From positions 1 to 9,541 of the forward strand of contig NZ_CATWFF010000079.1 of NCBI RefSeq assembly GCF_958350005.1: 9,541 nt of DNA. The letters are read 5' to 3'. This DNA comes from an uncultured Megasphaera sp. (lineage in GTDB: Bacteria; Bacillota; Negativicutes; Veillonellales; Megasphaeraceae). The position numbers and the translations under genes are program-made. The notes under the pieces were generated by a model. It had not been told where the DNA came from. It saw nothing but the letters and a program-made list of their open reading frames with translations, and did not search any database. Of the stretch, positions 7,001-9,541 are shown piece after piece (positions within the stretch are counted from its first letter, which is position 1; every line of letters begins with the position of its first letter).

Positions 7001-7494
7001 GTTGTTCTGTCCTTTTCATCATAAAAGAAATCGCCGCTTTTACCGCCCCGTTTTTCCAGTACATGAACGGCCCCAATACACATGGTCCGGTCAATAGCCT
7101 TACACATGTCGTAAATCGTCAGCAGTGCAATGGATGCCCCGGTCAGCGCTTCCATTTCCACCCCTGTTTGACCGGTACAGCGCACCGTACAGATTGCTTC
7201 TATCTCATGGTCTTCCTCATGAAACGTAAAATCAATGCCGCACTTGGTTATATTCAGTACATGGCACAGCGGAATGAGCTGACTCGTCTGCTTAACCGCC
7301 ATAATTCCGCCAATGCGGGCCGTCCCCAGAACATCGCCCTTCGCCACGTCTCCGTGAACGACGGCATCATAACATTCCCGGCTCATAGAAATGCGGCCCG
7401 ATGCAGCAGCCGTACGCACTGTATCCTGCTTCTGGCTTACATCTACCATGATGGCCTGGCCCTTCTCATCGATATGCGTAAATGATGGATTCAT
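6997..7494 (-). CDS. moaC: cyclic pyranopterin monophosphate synthase MoaC
   Basis: This is a 165-residue enzyme that converts the MoaA product to cyclic pyranopterin monophosphate. Family signatures are continuous: THIDEKGQAIMVDVS (6-20), KGDVLGTARIGGIMAVKQTS (52-71), LIPLCHVL (73-80) and TGVEMEALTGAS (110-121) followed by YDMCKAIDR. Lys52 and Lys132 occupy the positions of the catalytic lysines Lys51 and Lys131 of the E. coli enzyme. The length is normal. The ATG at 7494 has a near-perfect AGGAGG (7500-7505) five bases upstream, and this site overlaps the stop codon of the preceding gene. The 3' end overlaps moaA by four bases (GTGA). It is one of the clearest assignments in the window. Confidence 0.97.
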   Translation of the reverse strand: MNPSFTHIDEKGQAIMVDVSQKQDTVRTAAASGRISMSRECYDAVVHGDVAKGDVLGTARIGGIMAVKQTSQLIPLCHVLNITKCGIDFTFHEEDHEIEAICTVRCTGQTGVEMEALTGASIALLTIYDMCKAIDRTMCIGAVHVLEKRGGKSGDFFYDEKDRTT

Positions 7495-7503
7495 CTTATC
7501 CTC

Positions 7504-8523
7504 CTACTTGCCAAATCCACAATTAGGGAACGTACATTCAGGACAGTTCAGGCACAGTCCTCCTTCGCCCATCCTCGACAGATCCTGGGCCGTAATGTCG
7601 ATGCCAGCTGCCAGAGACGGCAAAACCAGGTCGAAAATAGTCCGTTTTGCATACATGACACAGCCAGGCAGACCAATAATGGGCCGGCCATCAGAACTAT
7701 AGGATAGTAAAAACATGGCTCCCGGCAATACAGGCGCACCATACGACACCATGCGGGCACCGGTCTTCCTAATAGCCAGCGGCGTCTGATCATCGGGGTC
7801 GACACTCATGCCTCCCGTACAGATAACCATATCTGCATTCTCACGCAGCATATCCTGAATCGTCTCTGTAATAACCGCCGGGTCATCAGGCAACGTGCGG
7901 TGCCAGGCCATGGTGATGCCAAATGCTTTCAGCTTGTCTTCAATAACCGGTGTAAACGTATCGGCAATACGGCCATGAAACACTTCATTTCCCGTCGTAA
8001 CCACACCAACCCGTTCCATCGTAAAAGGCACAACGTGAAAAATGGGAGACTTTCCTACAGCCTGTACGGCACCTTCCATGGCAGTCTTTTCAATGACCAG
8101 AGGGATAATGCGCATGCCTGCCAGGACATCGCCCTTATGTACCGGGAAGCCGCCATGCCGGGATGCTGCCATCATGCGGCCCAGGGAATTAAGCTTCTGC
8201 AGCCGTTCCCGATCCACTGTAAGTACGCCGTCGCAATCGGCAATCAGCTCGATCTTGCCTTCTTTCGCTTCACTGGCATGCATATTTTCGCCCATACATA
8301 TTTTCTGCAGCACCAGAGCAGCGTCATTTTCGTGAAGCATGGATGCATCAGCTTCCCAAATGTATACGTGCTCTTTGCCTACAGACAGCAGCACAGGAAT
8401 ATCTTCCTGCCGAATAACATGGCCCTTGCGGAATACGGGACCTTTAGAGACACCGCGAATAATTTGCGTAATATCATGACATAGTACACAGCCGACAGCA
8501 TCAGTGGTCTTGATTTTTTTCAT
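7504..8523 (-). CDS. MoeA-like molybdopterin-binding protein with cysteine-rich tail
   Basis: This is a 339-residue molybdopterin-binding protein, shorter than typical MoeA (about 400). The N-terminal part (1-60) includes the GPVFRKGHVIRQEDIPVLLSVGKEHVYIWE block seen in clostridial MoeA-related proteins. The MoCF-biosynthesis domain covers about 170-310, with VVTTGNEVFHGRI (174-186), ICTGGMSVDPDDQTP (234-248), PVLPGAMFLL (264-273) and IIGLPGCVM (282-290). The protein ends in CLNCPECTFPNCGFGK, placing Cys324, Cys327, Cys330 and Cys335 in a CxxCxxCx4C pattern able to bind metal. As no other MoeA is present, it is the candidate for molybdenum insertion into adenylylated molybdopterin; a role special to hydroxylase maturation is equally possible. 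The ATG at 8523 has AGGAG seven bases upstream; the frame stays open to 8574 without a better start. It is the first gene after the internal promoter. Confidence 0.85.
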   Translation of the reverse strand: MKKIKTTDAVGCVLCHDITQIIRGVSKGPVFRKGHVIRQEDIPVLLSVGKEHVYIWEADASMLHENDAALVLQKICMGENMHASEAKEGKIELIADCDGVLTVDRERLQKLNSLGRMMAASRHGGFPVHKGDVLAGMRIIPLVIEKTAMEGAVQAVGKSPIFHVVPFTMERVGVVTTGNEVFHGRIADTFTPVIEDKLKAFGITMAWHRTLPDDPAVITETIQDMLRENADMVICTGGMSVDPDDQTPLAIRKTGARMVSYGAPVLPGAMFLLSYSSDGRPIIGLPGCVMYAKRTIFDLVLPSLAAGIDITAQDLSRMGEGGLCLNCPECTFPNCGFGK

Positions 8524-8557
8524 AGTCTTTCTCCTTTCCTGCACTAATACGGCAGCA

Positions 8558-8567
8558 TACACGTATA
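8558..8567. promoter_or_regulatory. possible operator dyad in the leader of the MoeA-like gene
   Basis: On the minus strand TATAC|GTGTA is a near-perfect dyad (four of five base pairs symmetrical) placed about 11 to 20 bases downstream of the TATAAT box, close to the expected transcription start. The plus strand also shows CAGCATAC here (8553-8560), the same octamer that begins the arm of the palindrome at 26-42. A regulator binding site is possible, but short dyads arise easily by chance. Confidence 0.2.
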
Positions 8568-8577
8568 GTTGCACCTT

Positions 8578-8606
8578 ATTATACAGGAAAACGGGCCGTC
8601 ATGCTA
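8578..8606 (-). promoter_or_regulatory. candidate sigma-A promoter for the main Moco operon
   Basis: The gap between yqeB and the MoeA-like gene contains a consensus -10 box TATAAT (8578-8583, minus strand) preceded directly by TG. The hexamer 17 bases upstream, TAGCAT (8601-8606), is a poor -35 match, so the promoter may need an activator or rely on the -10 region. Transcription would begin near 8571 and leave a leader of about 48 bases, too short to hold a molybdenum cofactor riboswitch. No terminator was seen between yqeB and this site, so read-through from yqeB may add to expression. Confidence 0.5.
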
Positions 8607-8622
8607 CACGATTCATGGGAGA

Positions 8623-9462
8623 TCAGTGATTTTCCAGGCAGAACAATGCCGTGACTACGGACCCGCCGAGACAGCGGGCCTTATCCGAAATAGTGAAACA
8701 ATTTGCAAGCTGATCTCGTCGGGGATCAATATCGGCAATCTTAAAGCCTTTCGTAACTGCATAGGCATTTCGTATCATTCCCCGGATCAGTCCGGACAGA
8801 GAACTGCGCACGACAGCCCGGCAAACAGCGGATGATACGTCCCCGTCCTGCATAGGTCTGTCCAAAATGACGCCAATACCCTGCCCTTTTTCTGTCATGC
8901 AGCCAATACGATTGATGCCATAAAAATAGCCTTCTGCCGGACTGTGAATTACTCGTTCCGCACTATAGCCGCCAACAATACCTGGAATACCCGTATTCGG
9001 CAGTGCCTGGCCGCTCCATATAATGCGGCCTAAATCGTGGCCCCGCATGGTTTCGATGACAGCATTTACGTCCTGACCGGCCGTAAATCCCGGCCCTAAT
9101 GCAATGGTATGTCTGGCCATGGAACGCATGGTTCCCATATTTCGCTTGGCCAAAATAGCATCGACAACAGCCCACGGCTTCAGCTTCGCAATAGCCGCTC
9201 CCTGTGGATCCACAAGAACTGGGACTTCCCCGTTCTGCCAGACCATATATATATCCTGGATCTGGGAACACAGACGTGCCTTTATATCCTCTACTGAAGC
9301 TGTGCCATCATATACAGCTTCTGACAGAGCTACTTGTCGGCGAATTGCAGAAGGATGGAGAGTTTCCAAAACAAGAACAGAAAATCCTGCCCGTACTAAC
9401 GCCTGAATCGTCCCTGTTGCAATATCTCCGCCACCGCGGACAATGACTAAATTTTTCTGCAT
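8623..9462 (-). CDS. yqeB: selenium-dependent molybdenum hydroxylase system protein YqeB
   Basis: This is a 279-residue member of the EF2563/YqeB family, which occurs with SelD and molybdenum hydroxylases; its molecular function is unknown. The N-terminus is a Rossmann-like nucleotide-binding loop VIVRGGGDIATG (6-17), followed by ETLHPSAIRRQVALSEAVYDG (33-53, family hallmark), ALGPGFTAGQDVNAVIET (121-138), a stretch around GVILDRP (197-203), and the C-terminal FKIADIDPR (240-248) and FTISDKARCLGGSV (256-269). The length is normal. The ATG at 9462 is chosen because AGGAGG (9472-9477) lies nine bases upstream with a further GAGGG nearer; the frame stays open to 9501, but that would begin inside the terminator hairpin. 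It is separated from the next gene by 99 bases. An upstream hairpin probably influences its expression. Confidence 0.9.
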   Translation of the reverse strand: MQKNLVIVRGGGDIATGTIQALVRAGFSVLVLETLHPSAIRRQVALSEAVYDGTASVEDIKARLCSQIQDIYMVWQNGEVPVLVDPQGAAIAKLKPWAVVDAILAKRNMGTMRSMARHTIALGPGFTAGQDVNAVIETMRGHDLGRIIWSGQALPNTGIPGIVGGYSAERVIHSPAEGYFYGINRIGCMTEKGQGIGVILDRPMQDGDVSSAVCRAVVRSSLSGLIRGMIRNAYAVTKGFKIADIDPRRDQLANCFTISDKARCLGGSVVTALFCLENH

Positions 9463-9486
9463 GTTCCCTCTCCTCCTGGCGTACAC

Positions 9487-9522
9487 AAAAAAAGAACGCA
9501 TACGTGATGTATACGTTCTTTT
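9487..9522 (-). terminator. intrinsic terminator or leader attenuator directly upstream of yqeB
   Basis: On the minus strand AAAAGAACGTATAC, loop ATCAC and GTATGCGTTCTTTT form a 14-pair stem with one G-U pair, ending in a run of seven T (9487-9493). This is a textbook rho-independent terminator. Only nine bases separate the T-run from the AGGAGG of yqeB, so yqeB has no room for its own promoter after it. Transcripts reaching yqeB must read through, which suggests attenuation or partial termination after an upstream gene. On the plus strand the same stem is followed by only four T, so it would terminate weakly in that direction. Confidence 0.8.
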
Positions 9523-9541
9523 GCTGAATCAGCGGCTTCCT

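Noticed and set aside
7504..7551. Selenocysteine (UGA) read-through or SECIS element near the cysteine-rich tail or in the other genes
   Set aside because: All conserved cysteines are encoded as Cys codons, and no gene shows an in-frame UGA inside a conserved motif. Selenium-dependent molybdenum hydroxylases use labile selenium, not selenocysteine.
8524..8622. Molybdenum cofactor riboswitch ahead of the MoeA-like gene
   Set aside because: The space between the candidate transcription start and the ATG is about 48 bases, far too short for the known Moco riboswitch fold, and no matching multi-helix structure was seen.

Overview
The window carries a tightly packed, one-directional block of eleven protein genes, all on the minus strand, so the biological order runs from high to low coordinates: yqeB, a MoeA-like molybdopterin-binding protein, moaC, moaA, a MOSC-MogA fusion, modA, modB, modC, xdhC, yqeC, mocA. 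Every gene belongs to molybdenum cofactor (Moco) synthesis, molybdate uptake, or maturation of molybdenum hydroxylases. Strong AGGAGG-type ribosome sites, roughly balanced base composition and the yqeB/yqeC/xdhC/mocA set point to an anaerobic Firmicute. A Negativicutes or Clostridia member would fit, but that is an impression and not a demonstrated placement. No RNA genes, CRISPR arrays, insertion sequences or signs of gene decay were seen.

Region by region (transcription order): 9487-9522 holds a strong intrinsic-terminator-like hairpin directly in front of the yqeB ribosome site. It could act as an attenuator or as the end of an upstream gene. yqeB (8623-9462) is followed by the only sizeable gap inside the cluster (99 bases, 8524-8622). 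That gap contains a perfect TATAAT box, and a ten-gene run starts after it. In this run the gaps are short (2 to 22 bases) or the genes overlap (GTGA for moaC/moaA, TAATG for yqeC/mocA, 10 bases for modB/modC, 26 bases for xdhC/yqeC), which indicates one transcript with translational coupling. After mocA, 62 bases remain, with a perfect 17-base palindrome lying between weak promoter-like hexamers. They could be the control region of the next gene outside the window.

How the genes work together: ModA-ModB-ModC bring in molybdate. MoaA and MoaC turn GTP into cyclic pyranopterin monophosphate. The MogA domain should adenylylate molybdopterin, and the MoeA-like protein is the candidate for molybdenum insertion. 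MocA should add CMP to give the cytosine dinucleotide form of Moco, and XdhC should carry and help sulfurate that cofactor for a xanthine-dehydrogenase-type hydroxylase. YqeB and YqeC are the accessory pair known from genomic association with selenium-dependent molybdenum hydroxylases, which require SelD and a labile selenium ligand. Their biochemical functions are not settled.

Not in the window: the molybdopterin synthase subunits (MoaD, MoaE), their activator (MoeB), SelD and the hydroxylase itself. They must lie elsewhere if the pathway is complete. The most interesting items are the MOSC-MogA fusion, the short MoeA-like protein ending in a four-cysteine tail, the leader hairpin with a possible competing pairing, and the palindrome at the left edge.
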